Shown piece after piece: positions 43,869-53,100 of a stretch of 64,000 bases of DNA. Where the stretch lies: assembly GCF_009469595.2 (NCBI RefSeq), contig NZ_SSXV01000015.1, positions 1 through 64,000 of the forward strand, in the 5' to 3' direction. Each line of letters starts with the position of its first letter. Positions within the stretch are counted from its first letter, which is position 1. Source of the DNA: Thauera sp. 2A1 (GTDB lineage: Bacteria > Pseudomonadota > Gammaproteobacteria > Burkholderiales > Rhodocyclaceae). The notes under the pieces were generated by a model. That model did not search any database, was not told where the DNA came from, and worked only from the letters and a program-made list of their open reading frames with translations. The position numbers and the translations under genes were made by a program.

Positions 43869-46676
43869 ATGAAGAAGCCGTGCCGCCGGTCCCTGACGTC
43901 CCTCGCCGTCGCATTCACCTTGCTTGCCCCGCTTGAGGCTGCCTGGGCCGATCCCGCTGCCGCAAGTCGGTATTACGAGGATGGACTCGCGCGTTATCAG
44001 AAGCAAGACGTCGCGGGCGCCATCTTGCAGTTGAAGAATGCGCTGCAGCAGGACCGCAACATGCTTGCAGCCCACCTGCTGCTGGGAAAGGCTTATCTGG
44101 ATGATGGCGACGTCGGTCCCGCGGAAGTCGAGTTCAACGAGGCGCTGCGCCTAGGTGTGAATCGCGCTGAAGTGGTGGTGCCGCTCGCCAGCATCTACCT
44201 GTTGCAGGGGCGGCCCGGGAAACTGATCGAGTCAGTCCTGCCCGACGGCCTGCCGGCAGGCGTGAGGCTCGAGGTGCTGACGCTGCGTGGTAGCGCCTTC
44301 GCGGCGCTGGACAGGCGCGACGAGGCGGAACGCAGTTTCAGCGAGGCGCGCGCCATCGATCCGGCATCCCCGGTGCCGCTGGTGCGCGAGGTACCGATGT
44401 TGATCGCGGGCGGCCGCATGGATCTGGCGCGCGAACGTGCCGCCAGGGCGGTGCAACTCGGCTCCGCCCACGCTGGCGCCTACAACGCGCGAGGTTCGGT
44501 GGCGCACGCCAGAGGCGATATCGCCGCCGCGTTGAAGGACTACGAGCGCGCGATCGAACTGCAGCCGAGCCTGGTCGACGCCCGGGTCGCGCGCGCCGGT
44601 ATCCTGATCGATCTCGGTCGTGATGCCGAGGCGCGGATCGATCTTGACGATCTCGCCAAGGACGGGCCGATCGAGCCGCGCGTGTCCTACCTGCAAGCCC
44701 TGCTCGCCAGCCGCCGCGGTGATGCGGCGCAGGCGACGCGGCATCTCGAGGAGGCGGCGCGTCTCGTCGATGCGCTGCCGATGGAGTGGCTGGCCGGCCA
44801 CGAACAGTTGCTGATGGTCGGTGCGCTCGCGCACCACGCCGGCCGTCAGTATGAAAAGGCGCGCAAGTACCTGGATACCCTCGTCGCGCGCTATCCGCGC
44901 GATATCGGCGCGCGCAAGCTGCTGGCCTCCATTTACGTCGATATGGCCGATCATGCGCGCGCCACGAGCTTGCTCGAACAGGTGCTGCGCGTGCAGCCGG
45001 ACGATCCGCAGGCGCTGCATCTGCTCGGGCGGGTTTACCTGGCGCAGAAGCGCTACGCGAAGTCGAGCGAACTGCTCGAACGAATCGCCCCGGGAGGCGA
45101 CGCCGGAGTGCAGGCCGCGCTCGGCCTCAGCCGCCTCGGGCAGGGCAACGTGCCGGCGGCGACTGCGAATCTGCAGGCGGCATTCGATCGGGCGCCGGGT
45201 GACCTCGGTCTGGCCGTCACCCTGTCGAACACGCTGATGCGACAAGGCAATTCGAAGAAGGCACTGGAAGTTGCCCAGCGTGCCAGTGCTGCGCTTCCCG
45301 GTAACCCGGCGGCGCTGAACCTTCTCGGGGCGATCAAGGGGGGGATGGGCGACCGTGGGGGGGCTCGCGCCGCCTATACGGATGCCCTGACGCGCGACCC
45401 CGAGTTCACGCCTGCGCGCTTGAATCTCGCTCGGCTCGATGCGGGCGAGGGGCGCCTTGACGACGCACGCCGGACCTACGCCGACATGTTGAAGAAGGAC
45501 AAACGGGACGCGACCGTGATGTACGAGTCCGCGCTTCTCGAGCAGCGCGCCGGCAGGCCGGCCGATGCCATGCGCTGGCTGGAGAAGGCGTCGGCCGAGC
45601 GCCCGAACGATGTGCGCATCGGGCTCGCGCTAATCCAGGGCAAGGCCCTGGCTGGCGATCGGCCGGGTGCGCTGGAGGCGGCCAAGGCCCTGGCAGCACG
45701 GCGCAGCGGCGATCTCGCCGTCCTGGCCGCACTGTCGCAGACTCAGCTCGACGCCGGCGACGCCAAGTCGGCACAGCAGACACTGCGCGAAATGACGCGG
45801 CGGGCAGAGTTCGACCCCGATGCCCAGGTCCGGGTCGGCCGCCTGCAGTTGGCTGCAGGCAATCCGGCGGGCGCGCAATATTGTGCGGAGAAGGCCCTCG
45901 CGGGACGCCCCGGCGACGCGGGCGCCCTGATCCTGGCAGCAGAAGCTGCGATGGCAGCCAAGGACGTCGGCAAGGCACGAGAGTACGTGAAGGCCTTGCG
46001 CGAGCGACACCCCCTGAACGCCGAGGGCTTGCGGCTCACCGGCGATGTCGCGCTCGTGGCCGGTCGGCACGTCGAGGCGGAAGAAGCCTATCGCGAAGCG
46101 GCGCGCCTCCAGCCCTCCGGCGCGCGGGCCCTGAGCCTTGCGCGTGCCCAGATGGCGCAAGGCAAGCGTGCGCAAGCCGTTGCGACCCTCGAGACGCGGC
46201 TGCAGCAGCGCGATGACGATGCTGCGGTGCGGCAGGCCCTGGCGGAACTGCACATGCGAGCAGGAAACTGGCCCGCGGCCGCGCGCGAGTATCGGGTCAT
46301 GATCGACAAGGGGGCAGCCGGTCCGGGTGTGCTCAACAACTACGCGCTGGTGTTGCACGAGCAGGGCGATGCGCAGGCGCTGACGATGGCGGAGAAGGCC
46401 CACGCTCTCGCCCCTGCCGATCCGAACGTGGTGGATACGTATGGCTGGCTGCTGTCGCGCGCCGGGCGCCGCGAGGAAGGCATGCGCTACCTGCGCGAAG
46501 CAAGATTGCGTGCCCCCGACAACCTGGAGATCCGCTACCACCTCGCGCGCGTGCTGCACGAATCGGGTCGCAGCGCGGAGGCACGGTCCGAGTTGGCGGA
46601 CGTGTCCGCGATGCCCACAGCGGTGCTCTCCGAACAGGTCGCCAGCTTTCTGCGCGAGATCAATTCAGCCAAATAG
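43869..46676 (+). CDS. prsT: PEP-CTERM system TPR-repeat protein PrsT
   Basis: A 935-residue exported protein made of about 20 TPR-like helical pairs (e.g. ASRYYEDGLARYQKQDVAGA, ALRDPEFTPARLNLARLD-type units). The signal peptide is at residues 1-27 (ends AWA). It matches the XrtA-associated PrsT architecture, thought to work in exopolysaccharide/PEP-CTERM protein export. No exosortase, glycosyltransferase or PrsK/PrsR gene is in the window; the next gene is a PEP-CTERM protein, supporting the call. Confidence 0.85.
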   Translation: MKKPCRRSLTSLAVAFTLLAPLEAAWADPAAASRYYEDGLARYQKQDVAGAILQLKNALQQDRNMLAAHLLLGKAYLDDGDVGPAEVEFNEALRLGVNRAEVVVPLASIYLLQGRPGKLIESVLPDGLPAGVRLEVLTLRGSAFAALDRRDEAERSFSEARAIDPASPVPLVREVPMLIAGGRMDLARERAARAVQLGSAHAGAYNARGSVAHARGDIAAALKDYERAIELQPSLVDARVARAGILIDLGRDAEARIDLDDLAKDGPIEPRVSYLQALLASRRGDAAQATRHLEEAARLVDALPMEWLAGHEQLLMVGALAHHAGRQYEKARKYLDTLVARYPRDIGARKLLASIYVDMADHARATSLLEQVLRVQPDDPQALHLLGRVYLAQKRYAKSSELLERIAPGGDAGVQAALGLSRLGQGNVPAATANLQAAFDRAPGDLGLAVTLSNTLMRQGNSKKALEVAQRASAALPGNPAALNLLGAIKGGMGDRGGARAAYTDALTRDPEFTPARLNLARLDAGEGRLDDARRTYADMLKKDKRDATVMYESALLEQRAGRPADAMRWLEKASAERPNDVRIGLALIQGKALAGDRPGALEAAKALAARRSGDLAVLAALSQTQLDAGDAKSAQQTLREMTRRAEFDPDAQVRVGRLQLAAGNPAGAQYCAEKALAGRPGDAGALILAAEAAMAAKDVGKAREYVKALRERHPLNAEGLRLTGDVALVAGRHVEAEEAYREAARLQPSGARALSLARAQMAQGKRAQAVATLETRLQQRDDDAAVRQALAELHMRAGNWPAAAREYRVMIDKGAAGPGVLNNYALVLHEQGDAQALTMAEKAHALAPADPNVVDTYGWLLSRAGRREEGMRYLREARLRAPDNLEIRYHLARVLHESGRSAEARSELADVSAMPTAVLSEQVASFLREINSAK

Positions 46677-46757
46677 ATGTCGGTGATTCTTACATTTGCT
46701 TTTATTGGTCTATTTTTTTATCAGGAAAAATACCTTTCTTTCAGATGCTTATGTAAA

Positions 46758-46774
46758 CGGCCTGTTTATTGCTT
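46758..46774 (+). promoter_or_regulatory. candidate sigma-54 promoter for PEP-CTERM gene
   Basis: GG at 46759-46760 and GC at 46771-46772 are exactly 10 bases apart with TTGC-like context (CGGCCTGTTTATTGCTT). The predicted start would be about 12 bases after the GC, giving a short leader before the ATG at 46809. PEP-CTERM genes in exosortase systems are often RpoN/PrsR dependent. The match to TGGCAC is partial. Confidence 0.5.
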
Positions 46775-46808
46775 TGCAGAGGCAACAGCGCACCTTTGGA
46801 GATCCATC

Positions 46809-47726
46809 ATGTTTCCCCGCACTTCTCTGACGCTCGCCGCCGCGGCCGTAATGGCCCTGGCACCCGCCGTGGGGCACGCGGCGACTAACTGGTCCTTCAA
46901 TCTCCAGGCGACCGCGCCGACGTCGACCACGGCGGGCGATGCGGGGGGGTATGGTAATACCCGGACCTATTCCGCATCCGGGGTAACGGTGGGTGTCGGC
47001 GCTTACTCGAATACGGGGATAAACGCGGGCGCCACCGGTCAAGTGACTCAGGACAACAACAACGCCAATCAGTTGGAGACGGCGAAGCTCGCATTCGACA
47101 GTACTTGGCAGGGGCTTGGCGCCTACAACCGCGACGCTGGCGGCACTGCCACGAACACAGCGGGCACCGATTACCAGGAAGGGCAGAGCCCCGAGCATTC
47201 CTTCGACAACAACGAGCGTGCCGATTCGGCCTTGCTGTCGTTCGGCACGAGTGTCAATCTGACCAGCATCACTTTCGGCTGGTGGAATGCCGACAGCGAC
47301 TTCTACGTGCTCGCCTACACCGGTGCCGGAACGCCGACGCTGACGGGGCTCACGTATGCGACTCTTTCCGGCTGGACGCTGGTGGGCAACTACTCCAACC
47401 CGGGCGGAAGCACCGCAGGCGGCGCGTTCACGACGACGCTGGGTACGGCGCTCACTTCGAGCTACTGGCTGATCGGGGCTGGTGGATTCACAACGGGCGT
47501 TGGTGTCAATTCGGGAGACATCTCCAGTGGGAGCTACCTCGCCTTGAATTCAACGTCGACTACGAAGAAGTTCGACTACCTCAAGCTCACCGGCATCGCC
47601 GGCACGACGAACGGCGGCGGCACGGGCGGCGGGGGTGGAAGCGCGCCCGAGCCGGGTTCGCTCGCCCTCGCAGGGGCCGCCTTCCTCGGCATGGTTGGCT
47701 TGCGTCGCAGAAAGGTCGTTGCCTGA
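46809..47726 (+). CDS. PEP-CTERM exosortase-dependent surface protein (XDP1-like)
   Basis: A 305-residue exported protein. The signal peptide is MFPRTSLTLAAAAVMALAPA..HA. The secreted part is rich in Gly, Ser, Thr and Asn. A C-terminal sorting signal follows a Gly-rich linker: PEPGSLALAGAAFLGMVGLRRRK, with PEP, a hydrophobic stretch and an Arg/Lys tail. GGAG 7 bases before the ATG decides the start. Cleaved and anchored or released by an exosortase. It is transcribed from its own AT-rich leader, so it is likely a separate unit from prsT. Confidence 0.9.
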   Translation: MFPRTSLTLAAAAVMALAPAVGHAATNWSFNLQATAPTSTTAGDAGGYGNTRTYSASGVTVGVGAYSNTGINAGATGQVTQDNNNANQLETAKLAFDSTWQGLGAYNRDAGGTATNTAGTDYQEGQSPEHSFDNNERADSALLSFGTSVNLTSITFGWWNADSDFYVLAYTGAGTPTLTGLTYATLSGWTLVGNYSNPGGSTAGGAFTTTLGTALTSSYWLIGAGGFTTGVGVNSGDISSGSYLALNSTSTTKKFDYLKLTGIAGTTNGGGTGGGGGSAPEPGSLALAGAAFLGMVGLRRRKVVA

Positions 47727-47767
47727 TCGAATCAATAACAGAAACCCCGAAGGGTTCAGGGAGGAGG

Positions 47768-47796
47768 ATCGGCGCCTGCGGGCGCCGATTCCTTTT
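47768..47796 (+). terminator. intrinsic terminator after PEP-CTERM gene
   Basis: ATCGGCGCC and GGCGCCGAT form a 9-bp stem with a TGCG loop, followed by TCCTTTT on the plus strand, 41 bases after the stop. It separates the PEP-CTERM gene from the convergent ABC exporter. Confidence 0.75.
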
Positions 47797-47805
47797 GCGC
47801 TCTGA

Positions 47806-49617
47806 TCACGCTGCAGTGGCTGCCTCCTCTTCCTGCTGCTGCAACAGCCACATCTGCGCATAGGCGCCACCGTGCGCGAGCAGCGCCGCATGGCGGCCGC
47901 GCTCGACGATGCGGCCGGCCTCCAGCACGATGATTTCGTCGGCGTCCATGATGGTCGACAGCCGGTGCGCGATGACCAGCGCGGTGCGGCCTTCGGCGGC
48001 GCGCTCGATCTGGGCCTGTATGGCCTTCTCGGTCTTGGAATCGAGCGCCGAGGTGGCCTCGTCGAAGATCAGGACGGCGGGGTTCTTCAGCAGTGCGCGG
48101 GCGATGGCGACGCGCTGCTTTTCGCCGCCGGAGAGCTTCAGGCCGCGCTCGCCGACGCGTGTCTCGTAGCCGTCGGGCAACTGGCGGATGAAGTCCTCGA
48201 GCTGGGCGGCGCGCGCGGCGGCTTCCACTTCCTCGCGGCTGGCCTCGGGGCGGCCGTACTGGATGTTGTAGAAGAGTGTGTCGTTGAACAGCACCGTGTC
48301 CTGCGGCACGATGCCGATCGCCGAACGCAGGCTGTGCTGGCTGAGCTGGCGCAGGTCGTGGCCGTTGATGCGGATCGCGCCCTGCTGCACATCGTAGAAT
48401 CGATACAGCAGCCGCGCCAGCGTCGATTTGCCGGAGCCCGAGTGGCCCACCACCGCGACGGTGCTGCCGGCGGGAAGGTCGAAATCGACGTCGAACAGGA
48501 TGGGGCGCTTGGCGTCGTAGGCGAAGCCGACATGCTCGAAGCGCACGCTGGCAGGGCCCGGCGCAAGCGTCAGCGCCCCCGGCGCGTCGGCGATCTCGCG
48601 GTGCTGGTGCATGAGCCCGAACATGCGCTCGATGTCGGTCAGCGACTGGCGGATCTCGCGGTACAGCACGCCGAGGAAGTTCAGCGGGATGTAGAGCTGG
48701 ATCAGGAAGGCATTCACCAGCACGATGTCGCCGATCGTCATCTTGCCGGCCGCCACGCGCACGGTGGCCTGCCACATCATCGCGGTGACGGCGACGGCGA
48801 TGATCGCCGCCTGGCCGACGTTGAGCGCCGACAGCGAATACTGGTTGGTGATCTGCGCCTGGATCCACTTCTGCAACTGCTCGTCGTAGCGGCGCGCCTC
48901 GTACTCCTCGTTGTTGAAGTACTTGACCGTCTCGAAGTTGATCAGGCTGTCGATGGCGCGCGAATTGGCCGCGGAATCGAGCTCGTTGGCCTGGCGGCGG
49001 AGCGCGGTGCGCCAGTTGGTGACGCGGATGGTGAACACGACATAAAGCACCAGCGCGCCCAGCGTGATGAGCGCGAACACCGCGTCGTAGCGCACCAGCA
49101 GGATGCCGATGACCAGCCCGATCTCGATCAGCGTCGGCAGGATGGAATACAGCGTGTAGCTGATCAGCGAACCGACCGAACGCGTGCCGCGCTCGATGTC
49201 TCGCGTCAGCCCGCCGGTCTGGCGTTCGAGGTGGAAGCGCAGCGACAGCGAATGCAGGTGGCGGAAGGTGCGCAGCGTGATCTCGCGCACCGACTGCTGG
49301 GTGACGCGGGCGAAGACGATCTCGCGCAGTTCGGTGAATAGCGATGTGGAAAATCTCAGCACGCCATAGGCCAGCAGCAGCGCAGCCGGCACGACGATCA
49401 GCGCCTGCTGCGGCGTGATCGACAGCGCGTCGATCAGGTCCTTGAAGATCAGCGGCACCGCCACGTTGGCGCCTTTGGCCGCCACCAGGCAGGCGAGCGC
49501 GAACAGCACGCGGCCCTTGTAGGCGAGGATGAAGGGCAGCAGGCTCTTGATCGTCTGCCAGTCGTGGCGGCTCGTCGGCTCGGGGCCGGGCAGGGCGGCG
49601 GATGGGGCGCGTCTCAT
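47806..49617 (-). CDS. ABC exporter, ATM1/HMT1-type (half transporter)
   Basis: A 603-residue fused TM-ATPase exporter with six TMs (residues about 30-330) and one ATPase domain: Walker A GHSGSGKSTLA, signature LSGGEKQRVAI, Walker B VLIFDEATSALDSKTE. The TM-domain segments FETVKYFNNEEYEARRYD and LNVGQAAIIAVA match the ATM1/heavy-metal-tolerance clade, which exports glutathione-conjugated or persulfide compounds. The ATG at 49617 is the best start; no second half-transporter is adjacent. Confidence 0.88.
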   Translation of the reverse strand: MRRAPSAALPGPEPTSRHDWQTIKSLLPFILAYKGRVLFALACLVAAKGANVAVPLIFKDLIDALSITPQQALIVVPAALLLAYGVLRFSTSLFTELREIVFARVTQQSVREITLRTFRHLHSLSLRFHLERQTGGLTRDIERGTRSVGSLISYTLYSILPTLIEIGLVIGILLVRYDAVFALITLGALVLYVVFTIRVTNWRTALRRQANELDSAANSRAIDSLINFETVKYFNNEEYEARRYDEQLQKWIQAQITNQYSLSALNVGQAAIIAVAVTAMMWQATVRVAAGKMTIGDIVLVNAFLIQLYIPLNFLGVLYREIRQSLTDIERMFGLMHQHREIADAPGALTLAPGPASVRFEHVGFAYDAKRPILFDVDFDLPAGSTVAVVGHSGSGKSTLARLLYRFYDVQQGAIRINGHDLRQLSQHSLRSAIGIVPQDTVLFNDTLFYNIQYGRPEASREEVEAAARAAQLEDFIRQLPDGYETRVGERGLKLSGGEKQRVAIARALLKNPAVLIFDEATSALDSKTEKAIQAQIERAAEGRTALVIAHRLSTIMDADEIIVLEAGRIVERGRHAALLAHGGAYAQMWLLQQQEEEAATAA

Positions 49618-49810
49618 CGGTGATGTCCGGGATAGGTTCAGGGCGTCAGCCGGCCTGTCGGCAGGTGCGTGTTGCCGTGGCGATGGCAGATATCTGCGCG
49701 CATTGCGCGAATGACACCGACAGGATCATGCAGGCAGGGGAGATTCTGTTGTGCCCGGCAACGGGCGTCAAACCGCCGTTTCGAGGGGGGCTGAGGAGGA
49801 CTCGTAATCC

Positions 49811-49915
49811 GGTCTGGCGGCGGGGGATGCGCTCCGCGTCCTGCGCAACTCGACCTCGCTTCGCTCGGGACTCGGACAGTGCTCGTCCGCTCCACGCATC
49901 TCCCGCCGCCAGACC
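49811..49915. repeat. inverted repeat related to the cysD-cysN element
   Basis: Outer arms 49811-49831 and 49895-49915 are complementary over 21 bases with one mismatch (GGTCTGGCGGCGGG core). The centre (AACTCGacctCGCTTCGCTCGG...CTCGGACAGTGCTCG) resembles the arm of the 32939-33214 element (AACTCGCCTTCGCTGCGCTCGG...CTCAGACAGTCCTCG). No frame for a transposase. Confidence 0.6.
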
Positions 49916-50019
49916 TGCCGCGTTGCGAGTCCCAGCCGTTCCCGCAAGCAAATCGGGGTGAGATACCTCAGAGGAACCGGTGGCGAGACGCGCGGGTGAG
50001 CGATGCTCCGATGCACGAT

Positions 50020-50052
50020 AAAAAAAACCTCGCCCGCGGTGTGCGGGAGAGG
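50020..50052 (-). terminator. intrinsic terminator of the meta-pathway operon
   Basis: On the minus strand a CCTCTCCCGC/GCGGGCGAGG stem is followed by eight T's (plus-strand A-run 50020-50027). It lies 75 bases after the fused oxidoreductase stop, so the minus operon starting near 58 kb ends here. Confidence 0.88.
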
Positions 50053-50125
50053 CCAAGAGGGAGTTCGTTTCGCCGGCGTCGGGCGGTCCCGCCCGGAGGC
50101 AGAACCACCCTGTCCGGGCGATGGG

Positions 50126-53100
50126 TCAGGCGGCGACGCGAGCCGGCTGCGGATTGCGGAAGGCCGCCAGCAGCTTGGCCTCTTTTTCCTTCGCCAGATG
50201 GACGTGCTTCTCCTTGACGTGGCCGTAGCCGCGGATGTCGTCCGGCACGCTGGCCAGTTGCACCGCGGTCGCCAGGTTGTCGCGGTTCAGCTTGCCGGCG
50301 ATCTCGTCGAGCAGCTTGCTGTAGTCCTCGATCGCCTGGCGCTCCTGGCGACGCTCCTCGGTCTTGCCGAAGATGTCCCACTTGCCGCCGCGCAGGTTCT
50401 TGAACTTCGCCAGGTGACGGAAGGCCTTCAGCACCCACGGGCCGTACTTCTGCTTGATCAGCTCGCCGGTTTCCGGGTCGCGCTTCGAGAACAGCGGCGG
50501 GGCGAGGTTGTACTCGACCGTGTAGCCGTTCGGGAACTGCGCATCCAGCTCGGCCAGGAAGGCCGGGTCGGAGTGCAGGCGCGCGACTTCGTACTCGTCC
50601 TTGTACGCCATCAGCTTGTAGAAGTAGCGGGCGGCGGCTTCGGTCAGCGCGGTGCTCTCGGGCGCCACGCGCTTCTCGGCCTCCAGCACGCCCTTGATCT
50701 TGGCAGCGTAGCGGCGCGCGTAGTCGGCATCCTGGTACTCAATCAGGTCGGCCACACGGATTTCCAGGAGACGGCGAACTTCGCCGCTAGCACCGACGGT
50801 GTCAACAATCTGGCGCGCTTCCGGCGTCAGTTCCGGCAGCTTGGGCGCATGGGCTTCGTACTTGTGGATCTCGGCCTTGACGAAGTCGAGGTCGACCACC
50901 GCCATGCGGCCCCACTTCAACGCCAGCAGGCTCATCTCGACGCCGACGCCGGCTTGCTTGATGGCGGCTTCGATCGAGGCGGCGCTGATCGGCAGGGCGC
51001 CGGCCTGGTAGGCCACGCCGACCATGAACATGTTGGTCGCCATGCTGTCGGCGAACAGGCCTTCAGCCAGCGTCTGCGCGTCCATATAGACGTTGTCGTT
51101 CTTGCGCGTCACACGGTCGATGCCGCGCGTCAGGCCGCCGGTGGCGGGGAACTGGACCGACTTGTCCGACACCATGTAGCCGGTGGGCGCCTGGCCGGTC
51201 GACACGATGGCGATCGTGCGGTCCGGGTGGCACTTGTCGAGGTTCTTGGCATCGGTGGCGTTCAGGATGTCGAAGCCGAGGTACAGATCGGTGCTGCCGT
51301 CGGAGATCTTGTTCGACCCGTCGAAAGGCGTGCTGGTGACCTTGATGTCCGAGATCACGGTGCCGCCCTTCTGCGCCAGGCCGGTCTGGTCGAGGCCGAT
51401 CGCATACTTGCCGTCGATGCGCGCGGCGTTGGCGATGGTGGCAGCCACCGTCACCGAGCCGGTGCCGCCGATGCCCATCACGTGGGCACCGAAGTTGTCC
51501 GGATTCACCTTGAACACCGGATCCGGCAGATTGCGGTCGAGCGCGGGCAGGCGGCCCTTCTTTTTCTTCTTGCCATCACCTTCGGCCGGGGCGGCGTTCG
51601 GGGTGATGGTCAGGAAGGACGGGCAGAAGCCCTTCACGCAGGAGTAGTCCTTGTTGCACGACGGCTGGTGGATGCGCGTCTTGCGGCCGAACTCGGTCTG
51701 CACCGGTTCGACCGACATGCAGTTGGACTTCTGGCCGCAGTCGCCGCAGCCTTCGCACACGCGCTCGTTGATCACCATGCGCGCTTCCGGCTCGTAGGCC
51801 TTGCCACGGCCGCGCTGGCGGCGCAGTTCGGCGGCGCATTCCTGGTCGTGGATCAGCACCGTCGTGCCTTCGGTGGCCGCCAGCACCTTCTGCGCTTCCA
51901 TGATGCGGTCGCGGTGCCAGACTTCGGTGTTGCCGACGAGGTTGACGCCGTTGTAGCGGCTGAGGTCCTCGGCGGTGACGATCACGCGCTTGACGCCGTT
52001 GGCGATCAGCTCGGACACCATCGCGCGCACCGGCTCCGCCCCCATGATCTCCTGACCGCCCGTCATCGAGGTGTGGCTGTTGAAGAGGATCTTGAAGGTG
52101 ATGTTGGTGTTGGTCGCCGCACAGTAGCGCACCGCCAGGCTGCCGGAGTGCGCGTAGGTGCCATCGCCCATGTTCTGGAAGATGTGCTTGGTGTCGGTGA
52201 AGTTCTGCATGCCGATCCACTGCGTGCCTTCGGCGCCCATGTGAGTGCCCATCACCACGCCGCGGTTCATCCACATCGCCATCGTGTGGCAGCCAATGCC
52301 GGCCGACACGACGCTGCCATCAGGCGCCTTGGTCGAGGTGTTGTGCGGGCAGCCCGAGCAATACCAGGCCGAGCGGCCCAGCGTGGTCAGCGAGTTGCGG
52401 CTGTGGATCTCGTCCAGGCGCTTGATCCAGGCTTCGGCCGACTCCAGCTTCGCCTTGCGCGACATGCGGGCGTGCAGTGCGCGCACGATGATGTCCGACT
52501 CGAATTCGCTGTGGAAGGGCAGCAGGTCGCGGCCTTCCTCGTCACGCTTGCCGACGATGCGGGGTGCGTTGGCGGTGCCGTAGAGGATTTCCTTCGCGAA
52601 CAGTTCGATGAAGGGGCGCTTCTCTTCGATGACGAAGATCTCTTCCAGGCCCTTGGCGAAGTCCTTGATGTCCTGCGGCTGCAGCGGGTGCAGCATGCCG
52701 ATCTTGAGGATGCGGATGCCGTAGCGGCGCAGCGCGTCGTCGTCCAGGCCCATCTCGAGGAAGGCCTGGCGCAGATCGTGATAAGTCTTGCCGGCGGTGA
52801 TGATGCCCAGCCACGCGTCGGCATTGGGCAGCACGACCTTGTTCAGGTTGTTCTCGCGCGCGTACTGGCGAGCGATCTCGTGGCGCGCGTAGTACAGGGT
52901 GCGCTCCATGTCGAGCGCGTCCTTGCGCACGTTCATGCCCAGGTTGACTTCGGGCACGTAGGGCTTGCCGTCGAGTTCCACCACCGGGGTGATGAACTTC
53001 ATGCGATCCGGGTCGACGAGGGCGCTGCCGCTGCCGTCGGCTACGTTGGTGACGATCTTGAGGCCGCACCACAAGCCGGAAATGCGCGACAGGTAATAGC

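Larger units (their letters stand above)
49618..50125. other. 508-base intergenic region with repeat and terminator
   Basis: No supported gene. It contains the inverted repeat at 49811-49915 (related to the cysD-cysN element) and the oxidoreductase terminator at 50020-50052. Short frames read through the repeat in several phases. Confidence 0.6.

Noticed and set aside
47745..47758. Short stem AACCC-CGAA-GGGTT after the PEP-CTERM gene.
   Set aside because: Only 5 bp and no U-run; the adjacent 9-bp stem with TCCTTTT is the better terminator.
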